The notes: a model not told the origin generated them from the sequence alone. Shown: positions 39,693-49,300, counted from the stretch's first letter. The stretch: DNA of 64,000 nucleotides from Spongiibacter thalassae (GCF_012272835.1 NZ_JAAWWK010000006.1:124001-188000); one strand, 5' to 3'. Made by a program: numbers and translations.

Positions 39693-40964
39693 CTAATTGT
39701 CACTTTCCTTGATTTGCAGCAGCTCCCTGGCCCAGTCAACCAGGTCGTTGCGCCCCTTGGCTCCCGCTTCCTTGATTTGTGTCGTCGGGCTGTGAATCAG
39801 TTTGTTGGTCAGCCCCCGAGCCAGCTGCTCCAGCACCTGTTCGGCACTTTCACCACGGGCCAGTAACTTCAGCGCCCGGTCCAGCTCCGCGTCGCGCAGC
39901 TGTTCAGCCTTGGCGCGATAGTCCTTGATGGTATTGACCGCATCCTTGGAGCGCAGCCGCGCCTGCCACTCATTGAGGGCTTCGACGATAATCTGATCCG
40001 CCTTGCGCGCCTCGGACTCCCGCGCCCGCTTATTCACATCGACGATTTCGCGCAGATCGTCGACGGTATACAGATACACGTCATCCAGCTCCGCCACCTG
40101 GGCCTCAATGTCCCGAGGCACCGCGATGTCCACCATGACCACCGGGCGATGCTTGCGCTTTTTCAGCGCGGCCTCCACGGCACCCTTGCCCAGAATCGGC
40201 AACTGACTGGCGGTTGAAGCCACCAGAATATCGGCATCGACCAGATATTCGGGGATCTCCGACAGCATGATTGCCTCTGCCTGAAACTCATCGGCGAGTC
40301 GCCGCGCCCGCTCCAGGGTCCGGTTGGCGATTATAATTCGCTTGATGCCCTTGTCGCGCAGATGGCGGGCCACCAGCTCCACGGTTTCACCCGCGCCAAT
40401 CAACAGGGCCGTGCACTTGCTCAAGCTGGAAAAAACATGCTGGGTGAGTGACACCGCTGCATAGGCCACTGATACCGGATTTTCGCCAATGGCAGTATCG
40501 GTGCGCACCTGCTTTGCCACTGAAAAGATTTGCGCGAACAGGCGATTCATCGCACCGCCGACGGTACCGGCCTCAATGGCAACCGCAAAGGCCGACTTCA
40601 TCTGGCCGAGAATTTGCGGCTCGCCCAACACCATCGAGTCGAGCCCCGCGGCCACCTCCATCATATGCTGAAGGGCCTCCTGGTCGGCGCTCAGATAGCT
40701 GCACTCATCAAGATCCGTCCGGGGTACCCGGTGAAAACCCGCCAACCAATCAAGCAGGACATCGCCACTTAAATCCCGCCCTGATTCGCTGACAGCATAG
40801 ACCTCAGTGCGATTACAGGTAGACAGGATCACCAGTTCGTCGCCCACTCCTTGCTCGACACCTGAACGTAACGCCAACTGCATATGCTCGGGCACAAACG
40901 CCACCCGCTCGCGCAGTGCAAGCGGGGCAGAATTGTGATTTATGCCTAACAGGAGCAGTTTCAT
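39693..40964 (-). CDS. hemA: Glutamyl-tRNA reductase
   Basis: NADPH-dependent enzyme that reduces glutamyl-tRNA to glutamate semialdehyde, the first step of tetrapyrrole synthesis in this lineage. The 423-residue product starts MKLLLLGINHNSAPLALRER, has the catalytic Cys50 in STCNRTEVY, the NADPH domain with LIGAGETVELVARHL and IIIANRT, and a C-terminal dimerisation helix. ATG 40964 is chosen by homology although its ribosome site is poor; a reading from 41051 adds a non-conserved leader. It is divergent from the TPR lipoprotein-lolB line. Confidence 0.96.
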   Translation of the reverse strand: MKLLLLGINHNSAPLALRERVAFVPEHMQLALRSGVEQGVGDELVILSTCNRTEVYAVSESGRDLSGDVLLDWLAGFHRVPRTDLDECSYLSADQEALQHMMEVAAGLDSMVLGEPQILGQMKSAFAVAIEAGTVGGAMNRLFAQIFSVAKQVRTDTAIGENPVSVAYAAVSLTQHVFSSLSKCTALLIGAGETVELVARHLRDKGIKRIIIANRTLERARRLADEFQAEAIMLSEIPEYLVDADILVASTASQLPILGKGAVEAALKKRKHRPVVMVDIAVPRDIEAQVAELDDVYLYTVDDLREIVDVNKRARESEARKADQIIVEALNEWQARLRSKDAVNTIKDYRAKAEQLRDAELDRALKLLARGESAEQVLEQLARGLTNKLIHSPTTQIKEAGAKGRNDLVDWARELLQIKESDN

Positions 40965-41165
40965 TGAGAGGAAAGCCGGACCGGGACCGTGAAATCTGAG
41001 GCGAATTCTAACAAGATGACGGCAAAATGTGGATTTTATTCCTCTGGCCAAGCTCGGTAAATCACAACTACCGCCAATATCCGCGGTTTTGCGCCAGGGG
41101 TTTCACCGGATTACCGACAATTTGCCGGGACGCGCAATCAATCCTCATTGGCGCGGTCTCAGGGC

Positions 41166-41183
41166 CTGATTCCGGTGAATCAG
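41166..41183. promoter_or_regulatory. 18-bp inverted repeat upstream of the TPR lipoprotein gene
   Basis: CTGATTC, CGGT, GAATCAG. It lies in the divergent hemA/TPR region and covers the -35 position expected from a plus-strand TAGGAT -10-like box (41190-41195). Candidate operator; the regulator is unknown. Confidence 0.3.
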
Positions 41184-41225
41184 ACATGTTAGGATACCCG
41201 TTCACGACTATTGGCCGGCCAATTT

Positions 41226-42956
41226 ATGCACCGACACCTATACGCACTCTCAACCGCCATTATCCTCGCGCTGTCGGGTTGCTCAATGCTGCCCCAGAGC
41301 GACACGGCCGCCGACGCCGCGACGTCCGAGCCCGCCGCAACCAAAGCAGCAAGACCTGCCACCCGCCCCTTCCCCGAGGACAGCTTCTTCGACCTGCTGG
41401 TGGCCGAGCTATCGCTGCGCAATCGCGACTTCGATACGGCTTTGACCAATTATCGCCAACAGGCGGAGAAAACCGGAGACCCCGGCCTGATCGAAACCAC
41501 CGCGCGACTGGCCGACTTTCTCAACGAACACGAAACCGCGACCATTTTCGCCAAACGCTGGCTGGAACACGACCCACAAAGCAGCGAGGCCCATTTTATT
41601 CTCGCCTCAGCCCTGTCGCGCCTGAACCGCCCACTTGAAGCCCTGCCACATATGCAGCGCGTGCGGGAACTCGGTGGTGAAGCCAACTTCGCTGCGCTGG
41701 CCGCAACGGCGTTATCCGGCTCGGAGCACGTGCGGGAAACCGTCTTCGAGAAGCTGCAAGCCAGCAGTAAGGCCAACCCAAATGACACCAGCCTGCGCAT
41801 TGCCGTCGCACTGATGCTGCAATACCGTCAGCAGGAAGAAGAGGCACTCGCCCAGGTCAGACGGGTGCTGATGGAAGACCCCGATAACGCCCACGCTCTG
41901 CTGATAGAAACCCGCACGCTCAAACAACTGAATCGCGAAGATGAAATGCTGGAACGGCTTAAATACGCCGTCGATGCCAACCCCCGCTACAAGCGTCTGC
42001 GCCACGACCTGGCCCGAGCTCTGGTCAAAGCCTCAGACCTGTACCAGGCGAAAGCCCAGTACGAAGTGCTACTGCAACAATCCCCCCAGGACAGCGATAT
42101 ATTGCTCGAACTGATGCTGGTAAATCGCGAGCTCAGCATCGACGACGAGGCCGCCGAGCAGCTCGAAACCCTGAACAAGGACCCCAGCCAGAGCAGTCGC
42201 GCCCACTATGTACTCGGACGCCTTGCCGAGGAAGATAGAGACTGGAAGAAGGCGCTAAGCCACTATCAGCACGCGACGAACAGCCCCGAATTTAACGAGG
42301 CCAGCAAGCGCATCGCCAGCATCAGCCTGCATACCGAGGGCGTCGAGCCCGCGCTGAAACGCCTGTCGGAATTGCGCAGTCAGCTCCCTGACCACGCAGA
42401 CCTGCTCTACTTGCTGGAAGCCGAAATTCTGCGCAAGGAATCCGCCTATGAACGGGGCTTCGCCCTGCTGAGCGAAGCCCTGCAACAATTCCCCGACAAC
42501 CAGCAATTGCTTTACGCCCGCTCACTCTTCGCCGAACGGGTTGGCGACCTCGACGCCGTGGAGCGGGACCTCAGAAAGATTCTCGATCAGGATCCCGACA
42601 ATGCCGCCGCGTTAAACGCCCTCGGCTATACGCTGGCGAATCTTAGTTCCAGACTCGACGAAGCTGAGGAATTGATAAAACGCGCCCTCGCGCAGGAGCC
42701 CGATGACCCGGCAATCCTCGACAGCTACGGCTGGGTACTGCTGCGCAAGGGTCAGGTGAAAGAAGCCCTGCCCTATCTTGAGCGCGCGTTCAAGGAAACC
42801 AAAGACGATGAAATTGCCGCTCATCTGGGCGAAGCTTACTGGCTACTGGGTCGCGAGGACGACGCCCGCGAAACATGGCAGACCGGCCTGAAATCTACAC
42901 CGGACAGCCAGATCATCTACCGAACCCTGCAACGACTCAACGTGGTCACCGACTGA
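41226..42956 (+). CDS. TPR-repeat lipoprotein (PA4667-like)
   Basis: Envelope protein of 576 residues with a lipoprotein signal (lipobox LSGC, Cys19) followed by an Ala/Thr-rich linker and a long array of tetratricopeptide repeats from about residue 60 to the end. Clear TPR units include DNAAALNALGYTLANLSSRL, DPAILDSYGWVLLRKGQVKE and EIAAHLGEAYWLLGREDDAR. In Pseudomonas the homologous gene (PA4667) also lies between hemA and lolB. A role in outer-membrane assembly is plausible but not shown. The ATG at 41226 is chosen because it places the signal peptide at the N-terminus. Confidence 0.88.
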   Translation: MHRHLYALSTAIILALSGCSMLPQSDTAADAATSEPAATKAARPATRPFPEDSFFDLLVAELSLRNRDFDTALTNYRQQAEKTGDPGLIETTARLADFLNEHETATIFAKRWLEHDPQSSEAHFILASALSRLNRPLEALPHMQRVRELGGEANFAALAATALSGSEHVRETVFEKLQASSKANPNDTSLRIAVALMLQYRQQEEEALAQVRRVLMEDPDNAHALLIETRTLKQLNREDEMLERLKYAVDANPRYKRLRHDLARALVKASDLYQAKAQYEVLLQQSPQDSDILLELMLVNRELSIDDEAAEQLETLNKDPSQSSRAHYVLGRLAEEDRDWKKALSHYQHATNSPEFNEASKRIASISLHTEGVEPALKRLSELRSQLPDHADLLYLLEAEILRKESAYERGFALLSEALQQFPDNQQLLYARSLFAERVGDLDAVERDLRKILDQDPDNAAALNALGYTLANLSSRLDEAEELIKRALAQEPDDPAILDSYGWVLLRKGQVKEALPYLERAFKETKDDEIAAHLGEAYWLLGREDDARETWQTGLKSTPDSQIIYRTLQRLNVVTD

Positions 42957-42957
42957 T

Positions 42958-43536
42958 ATGCGCCGCTTACCGCTCTTTTTTCGCTCGGGCTGGCTGATAG
43001 CAGCCTGCCTCCTCAGCGCTTGTACCACCCTTCCCCCCGCGCAGCTGGGGGAAAGCTGGCAGCTAAAGGGTCGTATTGGCCTTTGGCTGGATAACCAGCA
43101 GGAAAGCAGCCAGGTAGACTGGCTGCAATGTGGCGACAATTACTCCCGCATTCGCCTTACCGGCCCGATGGGTGTCGGCGGGGCTGAAATCATCGCGACC
43201 GCGAAAACCGCCACCCTCAACTATAAGGGCGATATCCGTCACGCAGCCAACGCCGAAGCACTGGCCAGTGATATCGGCTGGCCCATCCCCGTCTCGGCCC
43301 TGCGCCACTGGTTGCGCGGCCGCCCGGCGCCAAACGGCGAAATCGCCGCGCGCATCTCTCCCAACGGTCAGATCACTGAATTACAGCAGCTGGGCTGGAG
43401 CCTTCAGTTCAGCTACCACAACGCCGCCGATGGTGACCCCCTGCCGCAAAAAATCGACGGTCGCAGCGACTTTGCACGACTGAAATTGATCGTTAAACAA
43501 TGGCAAAACGCACCACAGGAATGTAGTCAACGGTGA
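42958..43536 (+). CDS. lolB: Outer-membrane lipoprotein receptor LolB
   Basis: Receives lipoproteins from LolA and inserts them in the outer membrane; itself a lipoprotein. The 192 residues have a signal peptide with lipobox LSAC (Cys22), then the Lol fold with [20 protein letters not shown] and a conserved LTGPMGVGG loop. It starts one base after the TPR gene stop and overlaps ispE by four bases. Confidence 0.93.
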   Translation: MRRLPLFFRSGWLIAACLLSACTTLPPAQLGESWQLKGRIGLWLDNQQESSQVDWLQCGDNYSRIRLTGPMGVGGAEIIATAKTATLNYKGDIRHAANAEALASDIGWPIPVSALRHWLRGRPAPNGEIAARISPNGQITELQQLGWSLQFSYHNAADGDPLPQKIDGRSDFARLKLIVKQWQNAPQECSQR

Positions 43537-44375
43537 CACAACTGACCTTGCCCTGTCCGGCCAAAATCAATTTATTCCTGCATATCACTGGCCAGCGCGC
43601 CGACGGTTACCACGAACTGCAGACCCTGTTCCAACTACTCGACCACGGCGACACCCTGTATTTGCACAGCCGCGACGACAGCGCACTGCGCTTTACCAGC
43701 AAACTGCCGGGCGTGACCGACAGTACCAACCTGATAATGCGCGCCGCGCGACTGCTGCGCGAATACAGCGGCTGCCATCATGGTGCTGATATCGCTATCG
43801 ACAAAGTATTGCCGATGGGTGGCGGAATCGGCGGCGGCAGTTCAGACGCTGCCACCGCCCTGCTAGGGCTAAACCATCTCTGGCAGCTGGGCCTGAGTAC
43901 CGAAGAACTCGCGCGACTGGGCTTGCAACTTGGCGCCGACGTACCTGTGTTCATCCTCGGACGCACCGCCTGGGCCGAGGGCATTGGCGAACAGCTGACG
44001 CCAATAGACACCCCTGAGCGCTGGTATTTTGTACTCCGCCCACCCTGCGAAGTGGCCACGGCTGAAATTTTTTCACATGAACAATTGACACGCGATACCT
44101 CTCCCATCAAAATAGCGGCCTTTCTTGAGGGGGCCACCGGAAACAGCTGCCAGGAACTTGTTCGCAGACTGTACCCGGATGTTGATAAAGCCTTGATTTG
44201 GCTGGATCAATTTGCACCTGCGAGGCTGACTGGAACCGGTTCTTGCGTGTTCGCCAGCTTCGACAACAAGAGTGCAGCCACTGCTGTGTTAGAGGAAATG
44301 CCAAAGGGCATGACTGGCTTTGTCGCCAGGGGCGTAAACCGCTCTCCGCTACACACAACACTGGATATTGCATAA
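43533..44375 (+). CDS. ispE: 4-diphosphocytidyl-2-C-methyl-D-erythritol kinase
   Basis: GHMP kinase of the MEP isoprenoid pathway. The 280-residue product begins [20 protein letters not shown] and contains the ATP loop [14 protein letters not shown] and the third GHMP motif [12 protein letters not shown]. The start is GTG, overlapping the lolB stop (GTGA). tRNA-Gln begins seven bases after its stop and may be processed from the same transcript, an arrangement known from Pseudomonas. Confidence 0.95.
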   Translation: MTQLTLPCPAKINLFLHITGQRADGYHELQTLFQLLDHGDTLYLHSRDDSALRFTSKLPGVTDSTNLIMRAARLLREYSGCHHGADIAIDKVLPMGGGIGGGSSDAATALLGLNHLWQLGLSTEELARLGLQLGADVPVFILGRTAWAEGIGEQLTPIDTPERWYFVLRPPCEVATAEIFSHEQLTRDTSPIKIAAFLEGATGNSCQELVRRLYPDVDKALIWLDQFAPARLTGTGSCVFASFDNKSAATAVLEEMPKGMTGFVARGVNRSPLHTTLDIA

Positions 44376-44382
44376 CGACTAT

Positions 44383-44457
44383 TGGGGTGTCGCCAAGCGG
44401 CAAGGCACTGGGTTTTGATCTCAGCATTCGTAGGTTCGAATCCTACCACCCCAGCCA
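44383..44457 (+). tRNA. tRNA-Gln (TTG anticodon)
   Basis: 75 nt including an encoded CCA. Acceptor TGGGGTG pairs with CACCCCA, the anticodon stem CTGGG/CTCAG holds the loop with TTG, and the T-arm is GTAGGTTCGAATCCTAC. It follows ispE by seven bases. The last 18 bases (44440-44457) are repeated twice downstream at 169-bp intervals. Confidence 0.97.
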
Positions 44458-44798
44458 TTTTTACAGAGCGCCATGTATCATCGGCACTCTGATTGGGAAA
44501 GGCATTACAATGCCCAACCGGTAGGATCGAACCAAGGTTCGACAAGTGCTCAGCACTTAGGCATCGCGCAGCGATGGCTGAAAGCCAAGGGCCGTAGGCC
44601 CGCAGCCCATCCTACCACCCCAGCCATTTTTACAGGGCGCCATGTACGATCGGCACCCTGATTGGGAAAGGCATTACGATGCCCAACCGGTAGGATCGAA
44701 CCAAGGTTCGACAAGTGCAAAGCACTTGGGCATCGCGCAGCGATGGCTGAAAGCCAAGGGCCGTAGGCCCGCAGCCCATCCTACCACCCCAGCCATTT
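44440..44798 (+). repeat. Two tandem 169-bp multi-hairpin units flanked by copies of the tRNA-Gln 3' end
   Basis: The 18-mer ATCCTACCACCCCAGCCA occurs at 44440, 44609 and 44778, exactly 169 bp apart; CCATTT is also shared after each copy. The two intervening units differ at eight positions of about 151. In unit 1 I find successive hairpins: CAGAG/CTCTG (44464-44491), GGCATT/AATGCC (44501-44514), CGAACC-AA-GGTTCG (44528-44541), AAGTGC-TCA-GCACTT (44544-44558), CATCGC-GCA-GCGATG (44562-44576), GCT-GAA-AGC, and GGGCC-GTA-GGCCC (44589-44601). An outer 8-bp stem GGTAGGAT (44520-44527) / ATCCTACC (44609-44616) encloses the last five. The array ends seven bases before a strong terminator, so it should be transcribed with the tRNA. 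No protein-coding potential is evident. Confidence 0.9.
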
Positions 44799-44801
44799 AC
44801 T

Positions 44802-44833
44802 AATTCCCGCCTTATGGCGGGAATTGTGTTTTT
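44802..44833 (+). terminator. Rho-independent terminator after tRNA-Gln and its repeat array
   Basis: A 10-bp stem AATTCCCGCC/GGCGGGAATT with loop TTAT is followed by GTGTTTTT. It ends the ispE/tRNA-Gln/repeat transcript, so prs needs its own promoter in the following 100 bp, where I see no convincing sigma-70 boxes. Confidence 0.85.
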
Positions 44834-44933
44834 AGTCTACGGTTTAATGCCAATCGCGGCGAACCGCGTAATGCAGATAGATTTTCAGCACAGCCACCCG
44901 AATCAACCCTTTCAGCCTAACAGGACAACGACC

Positions 44934-45878
44934 GTGCACAATATGATGGTCTTCAGCGGTAACGCTAACCCCGAGCTCGCGCGCAAAATTGCAGAACAGC
45001 TTCGCCTGCCCCTCGGCGACGCCACCGTCAGCAAGTTCAGCGACGGTGAAGTGTTTGTCGAGATCAATGAAAACGTGCGGGGCGCAGATGTATTCATTCT
45101 GCAACCGACCTGTGCACCGACCAACGACAACCTGATGGAATTGGTTGTCATGGCCGATGCCATGCGTCGCGCGTCAGCCGGCCGTATCACCGCCGTTGTC
45201 CCCTACTTTGGCTACGCCCGCCAGGATCGTCGGGTGCGCTCCCAGCGTGTGCCAATCTCTGCCAAGGTTGTGGCCGACATTATGAGCGGCGTGGGCATTA
45301 ACCGCGTACTGACCGTCGACCTGCACGCCGAGCAAATCCAGGGTTTCTTCGACGTACCGGTAGACAACGTCTACGGCTCACCCGTCCTCCTCGACGACAT
45401 CGCCCGGCAGTCCTACAAAGACCCGATAGTGGTCTCACCGGATATCGGCGGCGTTGTCCGCGCCCGCGCCGTTGCCAAACAGCTGAACGACGCCGACCTG
45501 GCGATTATCGACAAGCGCCGCCCCAAGGCCGGGGTTGCCCAGGTCATGCACATCATTGGTGAAGTTCAGGGCAAAACCTGCATTCTGGTTGACGACATGG
45601 TCGACACTGCCGGCACCCTGTGCAAGGCCGCCGGCGCGCTGAAGGCCCAGGGCGCAGCAAAAGTTGTTGCTTACTGCTCACATCCTGTATTATCCGGGCC
45701 CGCCGTTGACAACATCAACGGCTCCGAACTCGATGAGCTGGTGGTTACCGACACGATTCCACTGTCAGCCGCCGCCAAAGAGTGTGCAAAAATTCGCCAG
45801 CTAACCCTGGCAAACCTGTTGGCCGAGTCAATTCGACGGGTCAGCAATGAGGAGTCGATCAGCGCCCTGTTCCGCTAA
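44934..45878 (+). CDS. prs: Ribose-phosphate pyrophosphokinase
   Basis: Makes PRPP from ribose 5-phosphate and ATP for nucleotides, histidine and tryptophan. The 314-residue product contains [16 protein letters not shown], the catalytic flexible-loop region [29 protein letters not shown] and the PRPP motif [10 protein letters not shown]. The GTG at 44934 has AGGA eight bases upstream and gives the family N-terminus ([15 protein letters not shown]); a longer reading from 44814 starts inside the upstream terminator and is rejected. Confidence 0.96.
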   Translation: MHNMMVFSGNANPELARKIAEQLRLPLGDATVSKFSDGEVFVEINENVRGADVFILQPTCAPTNDNLMELVVMADAMRRASAGRITAVVPYFGYARQDRRVRSQRVPISAKVVADIMSGVGINRVLTVDLHAEQIQGFFDVPVDNVYGSPVLLDDIARQSYKDPIVVSPDIGGVVRARAVAKQLNDADLAIIDKRRPKAGVAQVMHIIGEVQGKTCILVDDMVDTAGTLCKAAGALKAQGAAKVVAYCSHPVLSGPAVDNINGSELDELVVTDTIPLSAAAKECAKIRQLTLANLLAESIRRVSNEESISALFR

Positions 45879-45911
45879 TTCCAGCGAACACTACGGCGAC
45901 GTTTGACTGTC

Positions 45912-45944
45912 ACCGCCGAACTGGTCGCAAGTTCGGCGGTTTTT
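45912..45944 (+). terminator. Rho-independent terminator of prs
   Basis: A 10-bp stem ACCGCCGAAC/GTTCGGCGGT with a nine-base loop is followed by TTTT. It lies 33 bp after the prs stop and 22 bp before the rplY start, so it may act as an attenuator with some read-through. Confidence 0.75.
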
Positions 45945-45966
45945 CGCATTAATGAGGAGACATATT

Positions 45967-46599
45967 ATGTCCAGCGAATTTACTGTTACCGCCAAAGCGC
46001 GTGCTGACGTGGGGAAAGGTGCGAGCCGCCGCCTGCGTCGTCTGGCCAATGAAGTGCCAGCAATTGTTTACGGCGGCGACAAAGCCCCGCAAATGATCAG
46101 CATTCCACACAAAGATCTGGTCTGGTTCATGGAAGACGAGTCGTTTTTCAGCTCTGTACTGAACCTTGATATCGACGGCACCAAAGAGTCCGTTGTTATC
46201 AAAGACCTGCACCGTCACCCTGCAAAGCCTCAGCTTCTGCACGCCGATTTCCTGCGTGTCAGCGCTGACACCAAAATCACTCTGCACGTGCCGCTGCACT
46301 TCCTCAACGAAGAATCCTGCCACGGCGTGAAAATGCAGGGCGGCTCAATCACTCACACCATGAGTGATATCGAAGTGATCTGTCTGCCCAAGGATCTGCC
46401 AGAGTTTATTGAAGTCGATATGAAAGACGTCAATGCCGGTCAGACCCTGCACATTTCTGACCTGACCCTGCCAGCCGGTGTAGAAAGCACTGAACTGCTG
46501 CTGGGTGAAGCTCACGATGCGGCGGTAGTTAGCGTACTGGCTCCACGCGGCGGCGCAAGCTCTGACGACGAAGGAGAGGGCGAAAGCGAAGAAGCATAA
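45967..46599 (+). CDS. rplY: 50S ribosomal protein L25/general stress protein Ctc
   Basis: 5S rRNA-binding protein of the long Ctc type. The 210 residues comprise the L25 domain (about 1-95, GKGASRRLRRLANEVPAIVYG) and a TL5-like C-terminal beta domain (about 100-190), then an acidic tail. ATG 45967 has GAGGAG seven bases upstream; a reading five codons longer starts before the ribosome site. Order prs-rplY-pth-ychF is the conserved one. Confidence 0.95.
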   Translation: MSSEFTVTAKARADVGKGASRRLRRLANEVPAIVYGGDKAPQMISIPHKDLVWFMEDESFFSSVLNLDIDGTKESVVIKDLHRHPAKPQLLHADFLRVSADTKITLHVPLHFLNEESCHGVKMQGGSITHTMSDIEVICLPKDLPEFIEVDMKDVNAGQTLHISDLTLPAGVESTELLLGEAHDAAVVSVLAPRGGASSDDEGEGESEEA

Positions 46600-46622
46600 G
46601 CTTTCGCTAAGCAGGCACCCCA

Positions 46623-47210
46623 TTGGATAAGATCAAACTGATTGTCGGACTGGCCAACCCTGGCCAGCAGTATCAGGATACTCGACACAATGCGGGCGCC
46701 TGGTTTGTTGCCGAGCTCGCTCGGCAACAGGGCGTAACACTGACCCCGGAGTCACGTTTTTTTGGCGACACTGCCCGTATATTTATCGACGGCAGCGACA
46801 TTCGCCTTCTTGTACCAAGCACGTTTATGAATCGCAGCGGGCAAGCCATTGCCGCCCTCGCCGGATTCTATAAAATTCTTCCCGAAGAAATTCTGATTGC
46901 CCACGACGAACTTGACCTACCCCCAGGCAGCGCCCGCTTCAAAACCGGCGGCGGCCACGGCGGTCACAACGGTTTGCGTGACAGTATCAGCCAACTGGGC
47001 AACAACAAGGGCTTTCACCGCCTGCGCATTGGCATCGGTCACCCCGGCAGCGCCGACAAGGTTACCGCCTACGTACTCGGCAAACCCAGCACAGAAGATC
47101 GAATAGCCATCGACCACACCATCGACGAAGCACTGCGCTGCCTGCCTTGGGCCATCGCCGGTGACTGGGCGAAAGCCATGAACCACCTCCACAGTTTCAA
47201 ACAGGGATAA
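46623..47210 (+). CDS. pth: Peptidyl-tRNA hydrolase
   Basis: Recycles tRNA from peptidyl-tRNA lost from ribosomes. The 195-residue protein has [19 protein letters not shown] with catalytic His22, [10 protein letters not shown], and [20 protein letters not shown]. The start is TTG at 46623 with a modest AGG site; no ATG or GTG fits the conserved N-terminus. It ends four bases before ychF. Confidence 0.95.
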   Translation: MDKIKLIVGLANPGQQYQDTRHNAGAWFVAELARQQGVTLTPESRFFGDTARIFIDGSDIRLLVPSTFMNRSGQAIAALAGFYKILPEEILIAHDELDLPPGSARFKTGGGHGGHNGLRDSISQLGNNKGFHRLRIGIGHPGSADKVTAYVLGKPSTEDRIAIDHTIDEALRCLPWAIAGDWAKAMNHLHSFKQG

Positions 47211-47214
47211 TCAC

Positions 47215-48306
<1,092 letters not shown>

Positions 48307-48320
48307 ATACCCGCACACCC

Positions 48321-48349
48321 TTGACAAGGCCCGCTGAACTCTGGAAAAT
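48321..48349 (+). promoter_or_regulatory. Promoter of tRNA-Met with GC-rich discriminator
   Basis: Perfect -35 TTGACA (48321-48326), a 17-bp spacer and -10 GAAAAT (48344-48349), followed by GCGCGCC before the tRNA at 48365. A GC-rich discriminator is typical of stable-RNA promoters under stringent control. Confidence 0.65.
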
Positions 48350-48364
48350 GCGCGCCTTCTCTAT

Positions 48365-48441
48365 GGCAAGGTAGCTCAGTTGGTTAGAGCACAACACTCA
48401 TAATGTTGGGGTCGGCGGTTCGAATCCGCCCCTTGCTACCA
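48365..48441 (+). tRNA. tRNA-Met (CAT anticodon, elongator type)
   Basis: 77 nt with an encoded CCA. Acceptor GGCAAGG/CCTTGCT, D-arm AGCTCAGTTGGTTAGAGC, anticodon loop CTCATAA and T-arm GGCGGTTCGAATCCGCC. The sequence resembles E. coli elongator tRNA-Met; tRNA-Ile2, which also has a CAT anticodon, is less likely by comparison of the body. Confidence 0.95.
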
Positions 48442-48447
48442 TTATTC

Positions 48448-48483
48448 AAAAAGCCTGGCTGGTTCACACCGCCGGGCTTTTTT
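48448..48483 (+). terminator. Rho-independent terminator of tRNA-Met
   Basis: AAAAAGCC and GGGCTTTTTT form the outer stem with GGC/GCC inside, ending in a T-run, about seven bases after the tRNA. Confidence 0.75.
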
Positions 48484-48502
48484 ATGGCCCACCCCCAACC
48501 GC

Positions 48503-48531
48503 GGTCTGTCCCCACCTTTGGAGAACAGACC
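48503..48531. repeat. Inverted repeat GGTCTGT/ACAGACC
   Basis: A 7-bp perfect stem with a 15-base loop, at the start of the accessory patch after tRNA-Met. It shares its core with the larger hairpin at 49265-49300. Confidence 0.45.
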
Positions 48532-48588
48532 CACACTATAATAATGCAAATGCAGCTTAGGCGTGGAGGGTGGTTCTGTTAGAAGCGA

Positions 48589-48867
48589 CTAGAACCCGTC
48601 CGGTATTGTAGGAACGCTGATCACTGCCCCGTCTTTAAATATATACGAAACAGTCTTGGTACCGCTGGCCAGATTCACCCAGGTGTATACCCAGATCACC
48701 TCACCCCCTCTGGTTGTAACCGAGTAAGGGTTACCCATCAGCTCAGTGACTTGATCAGCTGACATCCCCAGCTCCACTTTACGGGCATTCTCCCAAGTAA
48801 ACGGCACGCCTGCACAGGCAACCAGTATCAAGCATGCCAATCCCAACTGAATCATTCTTATTAGCAT
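48589..48867 (-). CDS. Small BamE/SmpA-like lipoprotein
   Basis: A 92-residue lipoprotein: signal with lipobox LVAC (Cys18), then VELGMSADQVTELMGNPYSV and VIWVYTWVN, the pattern of the SmpA/OmlA (BamE) domain. It is unlikely to be BamE itself, because it sits alone in an accessory region and not beside fur or the ratA/rnfH genes; a BamE-fold paralogue of unknown role is more likely. ATG 48867 has AAGGA nine bases upstream; a TTG three codons earlier is possible. It is the only minus-strand gene between tRNA-Met and the aminotransferase. Confidence 0.75.
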   Translation of the reverse strand: MLIRMIQLGLACLILVACAGVPFTWENARKVELGMSADQVTELMGNPYSVTTRGGEVIWVYTWVNLASGTKTVSYIFKDGAVISVPTIPDGF

Positions 48868-49066
48868 TTCACCCAATCCTTTGGTTTAGAGGTCCGCGTA
48901 TCAGACCATACTAACGCTGCCATTCCAAACATTAGGAATAGCCGCTATCAGCCATCGCATCAATCCGGTACGCTCCTGACGATACAACACCCTCCCATTG
49001 CCATAAAACGCCGACACCACGATGATTAGCACCATATTATTTCCGACATAACGGGACCATTCAGTT

Positions 49067-49249
49067 ATGAACAAAGAAGGTTGGTGGCTATTGGCGAAAG
49101 GGCACCCCCTGATCAGCGCCATTATGGCCATTATCTGGCTGGGCTTAATATCGTTTGGGCTTACCATTGATCTAAGCTTTCTTACGGCTATCGCCCTGGC
49201 AACAGGACTGACCTTTGGGTTAATCATGGCGATTGGCCTGTTCGTTTAA
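49067..49249 (+). CDS. Possible 60-residue membrane protein
   Basis: A short reading frame with two hydrophobic segments, HPLISAIMAIIWLGLISFGL and FLTAIALATGLTFGLIMAIG, joined by a short polar turn. No good ribosome site precedes the ATG and no family is recognised, so reality rests on the hydrophobic pattern alone. An overlapping frame on the other strand (48901-49227) looks non-coding. A palindromic hairpin starts 16 bases after its stop. Confidence 0.4.
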   Translation: MNKEGWWLLAKGHPLISAIMAIIWLGLISFGLTIDLSFLTAIALATGLTFGLIMAIGLFV

Positions 49250-49264
49250 CGGAGGGCTGTACCA

Positions 49265-49300
49265 ACGGGGTCTGTCCCCGCCTTGAGGGACAGACCCCGT
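49265..49300. repeat. Perfect 14-bp inverted repeat ACGGGGTCTGTCCC/GGGACAGACCCCGT
   Basis: A 36-base hairpin with an eight-base loop (CGCCTTGA). It has no T-run, so it is not a standard terminator. Its sequence is of the GGGGTCTG type seen in dispersed REP-like elements, and related copies occur at 9826-9838 and 48503-48531. Confidence 0.6.

Noticed and set aside
44473-44661. 62-codon open frame inside the tandem repeat array
   Set aside because: It crosses the repeat boundary, has no ribosome site and reads through hairpin stems; the repeat structure explains the sequence better.
48901-49227. 108-codon minus-strand frame in the accessory patch
   Set aside because: No ribosome site, no domain; its overlap with a hydrophobic plus-strand frame makes it the weaker candidate.
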